Below, piece after piece: positions 9,501 to 20,401 of a stretch of DNA of 64,000 nucleotides. This DNA comes from Rhodosporidiobolus odoratus. Lineage: Eukaryota > Basidiomycota > Microbotryomycetes > Sporidiobolales > Sporidiobolaceae. Within the stretch, counting starts at the first letter, position 1. Every line of letters begins with the position of its first letter. Both the position numbers and the translations under genes were made by a program. The stretch spans positions 1,426,001 through 1,490,000 of the forward strand of contig JAOANU010000001.1 in the NCBI GenBank assembly GCA_034387635.1, given 5' to 3'. Below the pieces are notes generated by a model that saw only the letters and a program-made list of their open reading frames with translations, was not told where the DNA came from and made no database searches.

Positions 9501-12500
9501 GAGGAGTGACGGCTCTTCCGGCGAGAGCGTAGGGGAGAGAAGGCCGAGCGGCTGGGAGACCTGCCGCCGAAGCTGATGAGCTGGGCGAGGTAGATCGAGG
9601 GCATCGATATGGCGAGGCGAATCTTCAAGTGGAAGCGGTTGAAGCTGAGGGGAATGGAAAGGAAGGGGCGAAGGTTGCTTGTACTGCGCCTGTTCTTGCG
9701 CGTGGGCAAGGATCTCGGCCGCTCTCGCCTCCCACTCCTGCCGCACCTTTTCACTGTAGAGGATCGTGTTGCGAAGGCGGTTGACGCTATTGAGTTTGAA
9801 CCGAGATCGTTCCTCGCAGTCTGAAACGAGACGAACGAGTGCAGCTTCTTCCGCCACGGGACGCTGCCATCGCATAATGACGGCAAGATTGCTTTCGGAC
9901 TGTACCGTGCCACAATGGTTCAGTGCTCGGCGTCTAGAAAAGCGAGAACGCGGCTTACGTTGGGGCTTAGCAGTCGCTGTTCCTGAATGGGGATCTCGCC
10001 AGTTTCGTCGGTAACGGAGGGCGTCGAGATGGAAAGGGCGACCTGAACAATCTCCTTGACGTGGTCGAAGACTCGCTGTTGAGAGCGCCGAGCTTGATGC
10101 GAGGTTGACGATTGCTTCGAAGCCAACGGGCCTCGGAGACCTTCGAGATAGGTCGGGGGTGTAGCCGCCGGGGAGTGGGTGAGGGGGATGCCGCGGTATT
10201 CGAGGGGGTTAGACGGATCTGAGTCGTCGAGGTTGGCGACGAGCTCGTCGACGGTTACGACGAAGTCCCTTAATCGGTCGTTGCATTCGCTGATGTCGCT
10301 TTCGAGCCGATGCACCTCGTTGCAGGTCTCGTTGTGCTTCTCGAAGAACCATGCAGGAGTAGGGCGCTCGCAGATACGACAGAGAATCGGCTCGAGATTG
10401 AATTGACCTGGATGTAGGGAGACGGCAGGATCACTGCTCGACCGCCAATGGAGGGCATCGAGACCGTAACGGCCGAGGGACTGGCTCGCTTGCTCTGCAG
10501 CTTCGGAGTAAGGTGCAGGCCGAACGACCCACATGGTGTGCGAAGCAGCGCCGGTCAGCCCATCGAGCATGAGCATTCCCTTGCCTTCCATCGCCTCGTA
10601 GAGGTCGTCGGACGAGTTATCATCCTGCGACGTCTGCGACGACGACTGCACCCGAAGACGAAAGCTGACTTCGACGGTGTGTGAGTCGTCGGCTTCGAGT
10701 TGACGAGTTGCTTCAGCGAAGACGGCGGCGTCGTCGGGGTAGAGAAAGTCAGAGATGGATGTGTCCAGGCATTCATCGGCGTCGACGCTGGTGAAATGGT
10801 GAGGGAGATGTCAGATCGGGCTGGTGTGAGCATACAGCGAAAAAGAGGGGACGAGGACGTACCCGACGAGTTCTTGCCAGGCTGAGCTGAGGTACTGCAG
10901 CAACTGCCCATCGAGGCTGAGCTCCATCAGCAAAGTCTGAGCTCGAATGGACTCGACGGCTTGACGAAGATCATCGGCGCGCTGCTTGATGTCGGTTTCC
11001 GCAAGTGCCGTCGGGTCTTCACGCCGTCGACCATCCGCTTCACCGCCTTCTTCCGCCTCGACCTGTACTCCGAGGTCGATACCTAGTGGCGACCACTTGA
11101 CTGCCGGAGGCGGCATCGGGGCGGTGGAAGGGACGGAGGAGACGCTCTCGCCACGAGCCCGGATCTCAGGACTTTCATCCGCAGTCGGCTTTGCGACGAA
11201 GAGGATCGGGTCGGCGTCCGCATCCCCGGCATTCTCGAACGTCCAGAAGCCCTTCTCCGCCTCCCACCACTCGACAACCCGGCTCAGCCCTGCAACGGCG
11301 AGCAAGAGCTGCACATACCAACCTCGACATGGCAGTTCCGGGTTCTCGGTCCACGCTTCGCCGATTTGCTGAACGCGCGCGATGTGCTCGCCGCACGCAC
11401 CCGGCTTGCTGGTTAGCTTCGAGATGGGCGTGTCGAGGATTTCAGAGGCGACGCTGGTGATTTCCTGAAGAAGCACGATGAAGGCGGATTGAGCGAGATC
11501 GGAATTGTTGTTGGCGAAGGTAGCGGCGCTGGATTGGCCGGGAGAGCGCGAGCCATGGCTGTGCCGAAGACTGGGAGGAAGTGGAGAACGGGAGCGTGAC
11601 TGGGAGTTAGAGCGCGAGCTGGTCTGCGACTCGCCTGCCGAGCGAGGTCGATCACCGCGAGGATGGCTCGTCAGGCGTCGTTGCCTTGCAGCGAGAGAAG
11701 CTCGCCGAGGCGAGCTCGACCGAGTGCGGGTGTCGGCAGTGCGCCTTGATGCGCCACCGGCAGCGAAGCGGGGCGTCTTCAGCCGCGAAGGCGGCTTGCT
11801 TGTGCTGCCGCCGTCCGAATCGGTGAAGACGAGCTCTTCTATGGCCTCGTTGTCGATGTCGGCCACTGCCTCGCTGCCCGAATCCTCGTAGTCCGCATTT
11901 GACGAATAACCGCCGGTTCCCTCTTCCACGACGAGATCCCCGAAGCGTCCTTCCTCGAACCCACCTGACGGAAGCGGCGACGAGATGTCCTTGTGTAGTT
12001 CCGTCTCGACGTAGGCCGTGATACCGGCGACGATGCGGCGAAGCTCTTTGTCGCAGTTATCCTTTGCACTGGCGAGACGTTGACGGATCTGGGCGCGAAC
12101 GGTCTGCATCGAGAAAGCCGACGCGATCCTGCCTTCCCTTCCAGGTTTGGGTCGAATCGGGTTGGAAGGCTGTCGCTCTTTGACAGGGAAATGCGAGGAC
12201 ATCGGGACGAGTCCAGGCGTTTGATCCCACATGGGTGAGTAGTTCGGTGTGAGACTGGGCGAGTCGGTAGCGGAGGGCGTTGCCCGAGGGACGGAAACCG
12301 GGGCGGAAACTGAGGTGGATCGAGGGGAAGACGCTGCCGAAGGAGATGCAGCTCTGCTAGACGATGGTGGCGCTTGAGGGGAAGGACTGTCCCGAGGGGA
12401 CTTCTTCGACGGAAGAATGCTGAAGCTCGGCCCGAGGTTGAGAGATAGATGAGGGTTTCTCCACGTGCGAGATGAGGGCGCTGCGCCATCGCTGTCCTCG

Positions 12501-15500
12501 CCTGACGACGAGAAGGTGCGCTGACGGTCGGGAGGCGGTTTGAGGCGTCCGTGAGAATCAACTCGTGCGGCGGGGGCGAGTGCGCCAGTCGGGACTACCG
12601 GTGGGTAGGGAGGGTGAAGCACAGGAGCCGAAGGGCGCAGGTCGTAAGCCGAAGCGATATTGCGAAGACCTGGGGTGCCGGGGAAGGTTGGGCGAGCGAA
12701 TTGAGACGAAGTCCGTGACGGCATCGGTTCGAGAGTCGGTACAGGGCTGCGCCCCGGTTGTTCTGTCGAAGTCCGACGGTGACGGTGTTTGTCCTCCTCC
12801 GCCCCGGCGAAGCTCGATCGGACTGCGCTCCACCAGGCGTCGATCTTGTTGCCAAGCTTGGCGAAGTTGCGCTTGCGCCTGACGCCCGGCGAGCCGACAC
12901 CGGAAGCGGCACTGCCTGCGTGGGACGTGGAAGTGCGGAGGGGAGCAAAGTCGAAGGGATCGCCGCTGGACATAGGTGTCGCCGTCGGCATAGGCTTGAA
13001 CGAGGTACACGCTGTGGAGAGGGAATGACCCTGGACGCCCTGCGGAAAATAGCCGTGGTTGATCGGAGCGCTTGGCGTGAGGAAGCCGGCAGTGACGCTG
13101 GAAAGCAACGGGGCCGACGTCGAGGCTCGCTCGAAAGGATTGAAGTCGGTGGCTGGACGAGGCGACAATCAGCATCAGACCTGATGAGGAGAAAAGATAG
13201 AAAAACCCACTCGTCGCCTTCGCTTTGCCTTTTTGCGCTGCAGAGAGTGCTGGTTCCGCAGGTTCGACCCTCTTTGCCAGTGGAGGAGAAGCTTGCTGGT
13301 CATCCCGACTAGGCTGTGCCTTCCGTGGCCCCTTCTCTTCTTCCTCGGCTCCAGTCTTTTCGCCCTCCGCCGTCTCCTCATCGGCTTCGTCTGCCCTCAG
13401 CTTCGCCTCCTTCATCTTTCTATACTCGTCCAGCCAGTCAACCCACTCGATTTCTCGCGTTCCCGGCTTAAGACCAAACTCTGCTGCATCCGTCGAGGTG
13501 ATATCCGCTTCTGACGGGTCTTCCGCCGTCGAGCCAAGGAAGCCTGTGAACGCCTTTCCGGTTCCCGCCGTACCCGGATCTAGAGTGGACGTAAGAGTAG
13601 AGGCATTCGAGCCTTTCCACTTGCGGACTTTGGCGTCGCGAGTCGAAAGAATAATCTGAGCGTACTCGTTGGTACTGTCCGCAGCGCTACCCCCCGGGCT
13701 CGTTCCGGTGGGTGCTATGGAGGTTCGATGGGCGACAAGCCTGGAACCAGAAGGAGCTGCGCCACCTATGCTCGAGATCGACGCCGTCGCCTTGTGGTGA
13801 CCGCGGAAAGCCTGCGGGTCGGACGCTACGCGACCACCTAAAACGCCCCCGCCAAATGGTGTAAGATTGAAGACCGGAGGGGAAGTTCCGAATGGCTGCG
13901 AGCGAGGGAGAGGACCGGTAATGTCACCCGGGTCTTCGAGGGGCTCGGCAACGAGAGGTTGACTAGTGGGGTAGTTCACGCTACGAGAGCGATCGCGAGT
14001 GCGGGTTGGAGGAGGTATGGCAGGAGCGTTATGAGGGAATGGGAAGAGTGGTGCGAAGGCGGAAGAGGCCGAAGGGTTGACAGGAGCTCCGCCGGAAAGA
14101 CTCGAAAGCTTTTCGTGACTGGGTCGCCGTGAAGGTCGCTCGGAGGGTCCGCGAGATGCCGAAGGAGAGGAATGATGAGAAAGAGAGGAAGGGGAAGAAG
14201 CGGGAGAAGGAGCTCTGGTGGCAGAAGGCGTCTTCGGAAGCTTGAAATCCGAGGGCGACGTCGAAGGTTGGAAACCATGGCTGACCGGCGCGCTTGTGGG
14301 CTCGCCGAGATAAGCAGCGCTGATAGCGCTCGGCTGGCGGAGGTCGAGGGCGCTGCGAACCGACTCTGGGACTTTTTGGAATTTGATCGATTCGGAAGGC
14401 GGAGGAGCCGCCGGGAAGGGAAGAGGCATAGGCATGCCCCCGAGATGGCCGGTACTGAGGGAGTTGCGCGGCATCCTCGAGGACGTCGGGGAGCTAGGCT
14501 GAAGCGCGCGAGGAGGGGCCACGAGGCCGAGAGACGCGCGGCGAGAGGAGGGAGAAGCGCTGAGGGAGGAAGATGGTGACGGAGGTGACGCCGCCATCGA
14601 GAAAGAGCTTGACAGCGTGCTGCCTCGAGTCGGCGTCGTATTAAGGACGAGCGTGGTTCCTGCACCCTTGGTGTCGACGCCTAACCCTGTCAAAGCGCTC
14701 GTCTCGCGAGATCTGCGCCTCGAATGCACATCTGTCTCCCCCGTCGCGCTTAATGCCGCTGCAAGCCCGCTCGACCTTCCCAAAGACCGGACTCGAGATG
14801 CTCGCGCCGTTCTCGCGATGTCTTGTTCGGGGCTGCTATCTCGCGCTGCCGAAGGACTTTGACGGTGCTGCGACCTTGCAGCTGGTCGAGGAGTCGCAGT
14901 TGCCTCCAAACCGAGGATATTTGCTTCTGGAAGCCCGACTGTCTCCATGTGCGGTGAGAGATCGAGCTCTGTGCGGAAAAGACCTGCAGTCGTCAGCTCA
15001 CTCCCTCGGACATAAAGTAGGGAAGGAACGCACCGCCAAAAGGCACGGATGCTTCTCGAGACAACGGCCTACCGGTGCGTGTTCTGTCTGCCCACGACGT
15101 GTCGTCTTCCTCTTCTCCCTCGCTGTCCCCCTCCTCTCCTCGACTGGGCTCGTGCTCTTCCTCGGGGCCAGATGCCTGGGCTAGAGGCGAAGGGAAGAGC
15201 GGTGTCGTGCTCAAGCGTACAGAGGAAGGCGATATTGAGGTCGAAACAGAGAGGGCGACAGTGGAAGGCGGCGGGATGGAGACAGCATGTGATGGGGGGA
15301 GAGCAAGGTTTGAAGCTGCCGAAGAGGAAGATGTGGGGAGGAAATCTTGCGAGCTTGGCGGAGGGGTCGCAGCGTGCCTTCGAGAAGGTAGACCGGCACT
15401 GACTCCTGCCGTTACCGACCCGCTGAGCGTTCCGAACATCGAGCTGCTTGATACGGCAGACGACGAGTTGCTCCCTTCCTTCTCGCCGTTTTTGCTGTCG

Positions 15501-15873
15501 TCCTGACTCAGCGCATCGTCCCCACTCCCGTCGTAAGAGGTGGCTTCGGTCGTATTCGAGACGGTCGACGAGAGGGAGCTTTGTCGACGGTGTCGCGGAG
15601 CTGAACTTCCCGAACTGAGAGGTGATGAGGAGAGAGGCAGACCGGCCAGGCTCTGCAGTCGGCGAGAAGGGGAAGACGGAGCTGGCGTGCGAGGGGCTAG
15701 AGTGGGCTGCGGCGGGCTAGTATGGGCGACCTGTCCTCCTATCAATGCTGACCCGTTCGAGGTGCGACGGGAGACGAGGGGATGAGAGATCTCGCTGGAA
15801 TCCTGCCAGTGCAAAGGTTCGTTCAGCGGCTCCTTCACTCCGAGAGTAGGGTAGTACGTACCGTGCCAGGCAT
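6517..15873 (-). CDS. RIM15: Rim15-type AGC/Greatwall protein kinase with PAS, zinc-finger and receiver domains
   Basis: Thirteen exons (15862-15873, 15034-15802, 13211-14983, 10863-13152, 9959-10787, 9377-9899, 8978-9314, 8427-8919, 8336-8361, 7645-8272, 6936-7584, 6718-6878, 6517-6651) join in phase to 2,874 residues. Residues 1-1580 are mostly Ser/Pro-rich and disordered. A PAS-like segment ([18 protein letters not shown]) ends near 1614. A zinc-finger motif (CRICERP...HNETC) follows near 1750. The kinase has [11 protein letters not shown] near 2060, HRDLKPDN from 2177, DFG at 2197-2199 and GTPDYLAPE from 2321. The roughly 120-residue insertion between DFG and the T-loop is typical of the Rim15/Greatwall group. 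A C-terminal receiver domain has Asp2777 in [10 protein letters not shown]. Known family role: Rim15 acts below TOR and PKA, phosphorylates endosulfines (Igo) and drives entry into quiescence. Oddities are the size (S. cerevisiae Rim15 is about 1,770 residues), a 12-nt first coding exon, a 26-nt micro-exon, and loss of the receiver acidic pair. Confidence 0.95.
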
Positions 15874-17182
15874 GCGGTGCGTCCCGGTGTACCGTTGCGA
15901 GCCGCACGAGGTGAAGGAGAGAGGTGGGGATTCCCAGCTACAGCAAGAGCTGCTTCGCGTGAGGGGATGTACAGGCGAGCAATATAGGTGATCTGCGTTG
16001 TCGATAGGTGCCTTTGAATGTACTAATAGGTGCGAGTAAGCGCGAAATTTCGGGAAAGAAGCGAAGGCTCGAGATGAGACTCAGAGTCGGAGAGGAGTCG
16101 GGCTTCCACTCACTCTCTCTTCTGAGTCGCAGGCAGTCTACTGACGTTCTCTGCAGTTTTCTGGTCGTGCCCTATCCCGCCGATCGCCTCAGCGAACCGC
16201 TGGCGAGTTATGGACGCGCTACCTCTTTTCGCAGATCACTACCGCCCGTTCCCTCGTCCCGCAGAACACCCTGTGCATACATGCAGCCGCTAACTATGCC
16301 TGCCGTCAGCGGCCGCGCGAAGACTGAGCTGCGTCGTTCTGCGCCATACTCCCGCAGCCAGACGTGGGGGGTGGACCCTTCTTCGCGTCGGCTTAGCGCG
16401 CTTACTTGCGCTTACTTTCCCGCTCTACGAGACCTTGAGCACCTGGTGTTGACCTGGTGTGCCCAGTTCCCAGTAGATCTCTCCGTTCGGGGCGGAAATT
16501 TCTAGTCGCTTGCCGGACAGCAAGGCGCGGGCAGCCTTTGCCTATCCTTGAAGCTTGATTCTAGACCTTGCAGCTGCGCGCACTTGAGCAAGTAAGTTGC
16601 CTGAATCCCCCCACGCGGCTCGTATCGACGTACTTTGGCCCTTCATACCGTCCCCACAGCGCGCCCACCTGTTCAGCACGCACCTTCTCCGAATGTCAAA
16701 TGGAGAAAACGACTTGTCCTTCCCCGGCAAGTGTGGACTTCAACAGCATTCCACCACCTCTCCGTCGGGGACTCCATCTACACAAGTCGATGCAGAGACT
16801 GTAACGCTTGGAGTGCTCAAAGTTGCCGGAAAAGAGTTACTGTATCGGAGAGTTTCTGCAGCTTGCGTTTTTTCCGTCCAATGCGCTGCCATCTTTGCTT
16901 CCTGGTCTGGTCTCTCTGGTCCTTTCGTGCAAACTGTCTTGTGCGAGTATCATGGGGCGCGGGCCAGACGAACCGCGAGTCGACGAGAAACATCCTGTCG
17001 GAGAACATTGGCGGGAAGACGGGAAGCACACGAGACTTGGTGATCAACGTAACGGTTACAACGGCAATGCATAAAGGTACAAGTGGATGCATGCGGCACA
17101 ACAAGCGAGAAAAGGACTACGGCTGCGTAGGACCTGGACAAGGAAAACGACAGAAGAAAGAAGAAAGGATAACGATACTCCA
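15874..17182. other. 1.3-kb intergenic region: RIM15 promoter/leader and 3' flank of the next gene
   Basis: No open frame here has codon texture, start context or splice sites that I can support on either strand. Both flanking genes are on the minus strand, so the right part holds the 3' untranslated end region downstream of the stop at 17183 and the left part the RIM15 promoter and leader. It is the longest gene-free interval before 50 kb, and its length fits the upstream region of a heavily regulated signalling gene, which is inference. Confidence 0.5.
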
Positions 17183-19054
17183 CTAAGCCCACTTGCTAAA
17201 CTGCGTTCCGCCGCCGCCTCTGCCTGCCGGCAGAACATGAGGAGATGATACAGCCTTCGCTGGCGTGGCATATGCGAGAGGCGGAGGAGCAGGGGTATGT
17301 GTAGGTGCGGAAGGCTGCGGGGCAGCACCGGTTCCGCCTCGACCTTTTCCACCTCGAGCTTTCCGCTTCTTCGCATCCCCCACTTTCGCTGCAGCCGTGG
17401 CTGTCTGAGCCCCGTTCGTCGAAGGCTGCGCTTCCGCATCGACCACAGGCTTCGCCTCTGACACGACCGGCGGAACAACGGAAGAAGGTACGGGAGGAGC
17501 CGCTGGCCTCGACGCGCTCAATCCGCTAAGCCGCGTGAAGAGCGCCCCGCTCGGGCCCATCGGTTTCCGCGAAACGGGCTTGAGCTCGACTGGCTGTTCA
17601 GCCTTTAGCACAGGAGGGGGCGACAAAGGTGCTGTTGTAGGAGGAAGAGGACCGGCGGGTGAAGTAGATAGGAGAGATTGGCGGGTAGGGGGAGAGGCGA
17701 GGTGGCGAGGTGGAGAGACGGACAGGGAGAGAGCGGCTTCAGCGCTAGAGGCGGCAGCTGCGGCTCGTGCGGAAGCGAAAATTCGGGATGTAGGTTTCGG
17801 GAGAGGCTTCGGGGCAGGCTTCTCTTGCTGTTCCAGCCTATCAACCTTAGGTGGAGGTGATGATAGATTAGGCGGAGGGGCTGGAGCGGGAGTAGGCAGG
17901 GCGAGGTGAGGCGGGAGGGGAGCGGGTTCGCGTAGAGGAATGCGGTTGTTCCCGCTCAAGGCATGGGAAATGACGCGGGTGGCAGCGGCGGACGAGATCC
18001 GCAAGCGCTGACGCTCCTTCTCAGGTGGAGGGACAGGTTGTTCGGAAGCGGCAGGCTGGGGTTTAGGTGGCTGAGAAGGTAGGGAGGGCGGTAATGGCTC
18101 CGGGTCCTCTGCGAATGGCGCCAGTTCCTCCTCTTCGTGTTCATCCTCTGGCGTCTCCGTTGCCAAGGGTTCCACACCCCAGTCGTCGAGCGTCGGAAGA
18201 GTATCATCATCTTCATCGTCCGCCCAATCGATATGCCCGGCAGAAGAAGAAGGTTGCAGTCGAGGCTGAGAAACGGGTTTCGCAGGCGATGTAAGTGAAG
18301 GAGGTTCTGTCGAAGGAGCTGCAGCGGCCGGTATTGATTGGGCGGGCGGTATTGGCGGCGCCAGCTGAACCTCCACTTCCGCATCTCCCTTCTTCGCCGC
18401 CACAATTTCCTTCCCTTCCGCTGCTGCTCTATCTGCCGCACTCGCATAGTTGTCCGCCTCAGCATCTCCCGCTCGTGCCCACTTTGACCTACCACCCAAC
18501 AATTGCTTCTTCGCAGGTTGAGCCAACTTAGCAGGAGCAGGCGTCGAGGTTGAGTGAGAAGGCGCGGAAGGAATGGGAGAGTGATGTGGCTGGGTCGACC
18601 AACGTGAGGGGGAGGTGCCGAGGGGTTGGGAAGAGGCGAGAGGAGGAGAAGCTGCGGCGGCGGTACTTTGGGTTCTCATCTGTGAGAGCATCGCCTCGAT
18701 CTGATCCAGCGCTGAGCCAGAGGTTGGCGAAGAGCTCTTGCCAAGTATCACCGAAGAAGGGGGAGACGCGGCCAGACCGCCAGAACCTGCTCGCAAGACT
18801 GGCGGCGAACGAGCGGGAGGCAACGCAGCGTTGCCCCATCGAGAACCTGGCGTCTTCCCGGTTGTCGGAATGGGTCGAGCATGAGAGGCTGCGCTATTCT
18901 TGCGCGCGAAGGGCGGAGAGGTTGACTGAGCGGTGAGAGGTGCAGAAGAGGCGTTACCGCGCAGGTGAGGAGGGAGTTCATGGAGGTCGTCACGGCCATT
19001 TCGTGATGGGCCCGAAGAGAGGCGCGAGAGTAGAGAAGGAGTGGCCGAGGGCAT
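17183..19054 (-). CDS. low-complexity Pro/Ala/Ser-rich protein, unknown function
   Basis: A single open frame of 623 residues from the ATG at 19054 (MPSATPSLLSRLSSG) to the TAG at 17183. I do not recognise the family. It is dominated by Pro, Ala and Ser with a short acidic centre containing IDWADDEDDDTLPTLDDWG. There are tryptophan-glycine or tryptophan-alanine patches near the N-terminus (SRWGNAALP), in the middle (SKWARAGDAEADNYASAADRAAAEGKE), and at the extreme C-terminus (GGGGTQFSKWA). A lysine/arginine-glycine cluster (KKRKARGGKGRGG) lies near the end. Acidic WADDxDD motifs with RG-rich tails occur in several fungal RNA-associated proteins, but that is only a compositional resemblance. 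No membrane segment or signal peptide is visible. The frame also stays open upstream to 19267, but the ATG at 19054 begins the typical disordered sequence and is preferred. Confidence 0.75.
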   Translation of the reverse strand: MPSATPSLLSRLSSGPSRNGRDDLHELPPHLRGNASSAPLTAQSTSPPFARKNSAASHARPIPTTGKTPGSRWGNAALPPARSPPVLRAGSGGLAASPPSSVILGKSSSPTSGSALDQIEAMLSQMRTQSTAAAASPPLASSQPLGTSPSRWSTQPHHSPIPSAPSHSTSTPAPAKLAQPAKKQLLGGRSKWARAGDAEADNYASAADRAAAEGKEIVAAKKGDAEVEVQLAPPIPPAQSIPAAAAPSTEPPSLTSPAKPVSQPRLQPSSSAGHIDWADDEDDDTLPTLDDWGVEPLATETPEDEHEEEELAPFAEDPEPLPPSLPSQPPKPQPAASEQPVPPPEKERQRLRISSAAATRVISHALSGNNRIPLREPAPLPPHLALPTPAPAPPPNLSSPPPKVDRLEQQEKPAPKPLPKPTSRIFASARAAAAASSAEAALSLSVSPPRHLASPPTRQSLLSTSPAGPLPPTTAPLSPPPVLKAEQPVELKPVSRKPMGPSGALFTRLSGLSASRPAAPPVPSSVVPPVVSEAKPVVDAEAQPSTNGAQTATAAAKVGDAKKRKARGGKGRGGTGAAPQPSAPTHTPAPPPLAYATPAKAVSSPHVLPAGRGGGGTQFSKWA

Positions 19055-19565
19055 GGCGAGTACGTCGAGGAGAATGAGGGTAAATCCGGTCGAGTAAAGT
19101 AGTCCAGTCGAGGGGGCGGCAAAGCTGGGGGATGTAAGGTGTTCTGTGTTGCCGAAACTGAGTGCTCGTTCGTACAAGAGATGCGGCATGAGCGTACCTC
19201 GTCTCTTCCGCGTTATCAAAATGCCGCAGTCAACTTGAGCCTCCGTACCAAGATCTCCTGGGCACAAGCGCGTACGTAAGCCTCGACCTTATCTGATTTC
19301 TGCGGCTCCGACAGGTTCTGGCCCGGAGTCGGGGCTGTAAGCCGAGAGGAAGTTCAGTCCGGAAGGGCGGGGCGGGAAGAGGGAGAATGACAGCGGACGT
19401 ATTTGAATAGGCGGGGAAGGAGGACTAGGAAGCAAGTAAGGTGTACACGAGTCAGATCAAGCCAAAGCCAATAAGAGGAATGTGTTTAGCCAGTCGAGTC
19501 GAGAAAGTGGAATTGGAATTGGAAACGATCATCTCGTTTCCTACACCACCCAACACTCAGCCAGA
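19055..19565. promoter_or_regulatory. shared divergent promoter region (unknown protein / SmG)
   Basis: The two start codons at 19054 (minus) and 19566 (plus) face away from each other with 511 bp between. No other gene is apparent. Both transcription units must start here. I see no specific binding site that I can support. Confidence 0.55.
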
Positions 19566-20114
19566 ATGTCAAAGGTACAAGCACCGGAGCTCAAGAAGGT
19601 GAGCCTCGCAATCCGGAGACGATCAGCCCGCGGTTCCAGCTCGCAGTTCCAGCTCCGCAAGCGGTGTTCGAGTCGGAGGTACAAGTGGGCGACTACGCGA
19701 CATAGCTAGCCTGGGCTGCCATGAGAATGCCAGACGAGGCACAGACGCACCTGGAAACGCCGGACCTCGCCGCTAAGACCCCACCAATCGCTCTGCTCGG
19801 CGCGCTAACGACCTTCTCTCTTTCCACCCCTCCCCTCCCTCATCTCGACATCAACAGTACATGGACAAGCTTCTCTTCGTCAACATGCAAGGCAACCGAA
19901 AGGTGTCTGGCTACCTCCGAGGCTTCGACATCTTCCTCAACCTCGTCATCGATGAGGCTCGCGAGGAGGGCTCGGCGGACAAGGTCGAGTGCGGCACCAT
20001 GGTACGCTGGCATTCTCCGTCCGTCCCTCGTTCCCTTGGATGCTTATGTTTCTCTCCCTGCAGGTCATTCGCGGCAATTCAGTCACGAGTATGGAGTTGT
20101 TAGCGGCGCGATGA
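19566..20114 (+). CDS. SMX2: small nuclear ribonucleoprotein G (SmG)
   Basis: Three exons (19566-19598, 19858-20001, 20064-20114) give exactly 75 residues: MSKVQAPELKK, then YMDKLLFVNMQGNRKVSGYL..GFDIFLNLVIDEA, and finally VIRGNSVTSMELLAAR. This is a full-length Sm fold. The Sm1 motif is the N-G-x-R-x-V-x-G-x-L-R-G-F-D-x-x-x-N-L-V-x-D region and Sm2 is VIRGNSV. SmG is one of the seven Sm ring proteins on U1, U2, U4 and U5 snRNAs, and is needed for snRNP assembly and pre-mRNA splicing. Length and residue pattern match SNRPG of other eukaryotes closely. The first intron (259 nt) is longer than exon 1 and exon 2 together, and much longer than most introns in the window. Confidence 0.96.
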
Positions 20115-20401
20115 TCGACCACACCCCGTTTTCCCGACTTCTTCCTCCCTTCCGCCCTTCGCCCAATCATACCCACCGCTTTATCTACTTGTATCATCAC
20201 CTCCGGGCTCACCTTGTGCAAAAGCCGCTACCTACGGGAAACAGGTTACGCTTGAGAATGGAATAGAGCGGTATTGCCGTTCTGGAGAGCACCTGCCAGC
20301 CTAGTCTTGACTGCCGAAGCGCGAGCAGCCGTTTGCCTCTCGTCGAATGACTACGAGAAATCCTTCTGTGGTCTCCTTGGTAATTCGCAAAGCAATCCCC
20401 T

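Noticed and set aside
12558..14948. Open frame running past 13211 to 12558 as a distinct protein end.
   Set aside because: It reads through a splice donor at 13210; the downstream part is out of frame with the conserved RIM15 exon 4.
14993..15907. Alternative RIM15 start at 15907 (MRLATVHRDAP frame).
   Set aside because: The codon is GTG, and the stretch contains a GTACGT donor and CTGGCAG acceptor that remove most of it and leave an ATG-led frame in phase.
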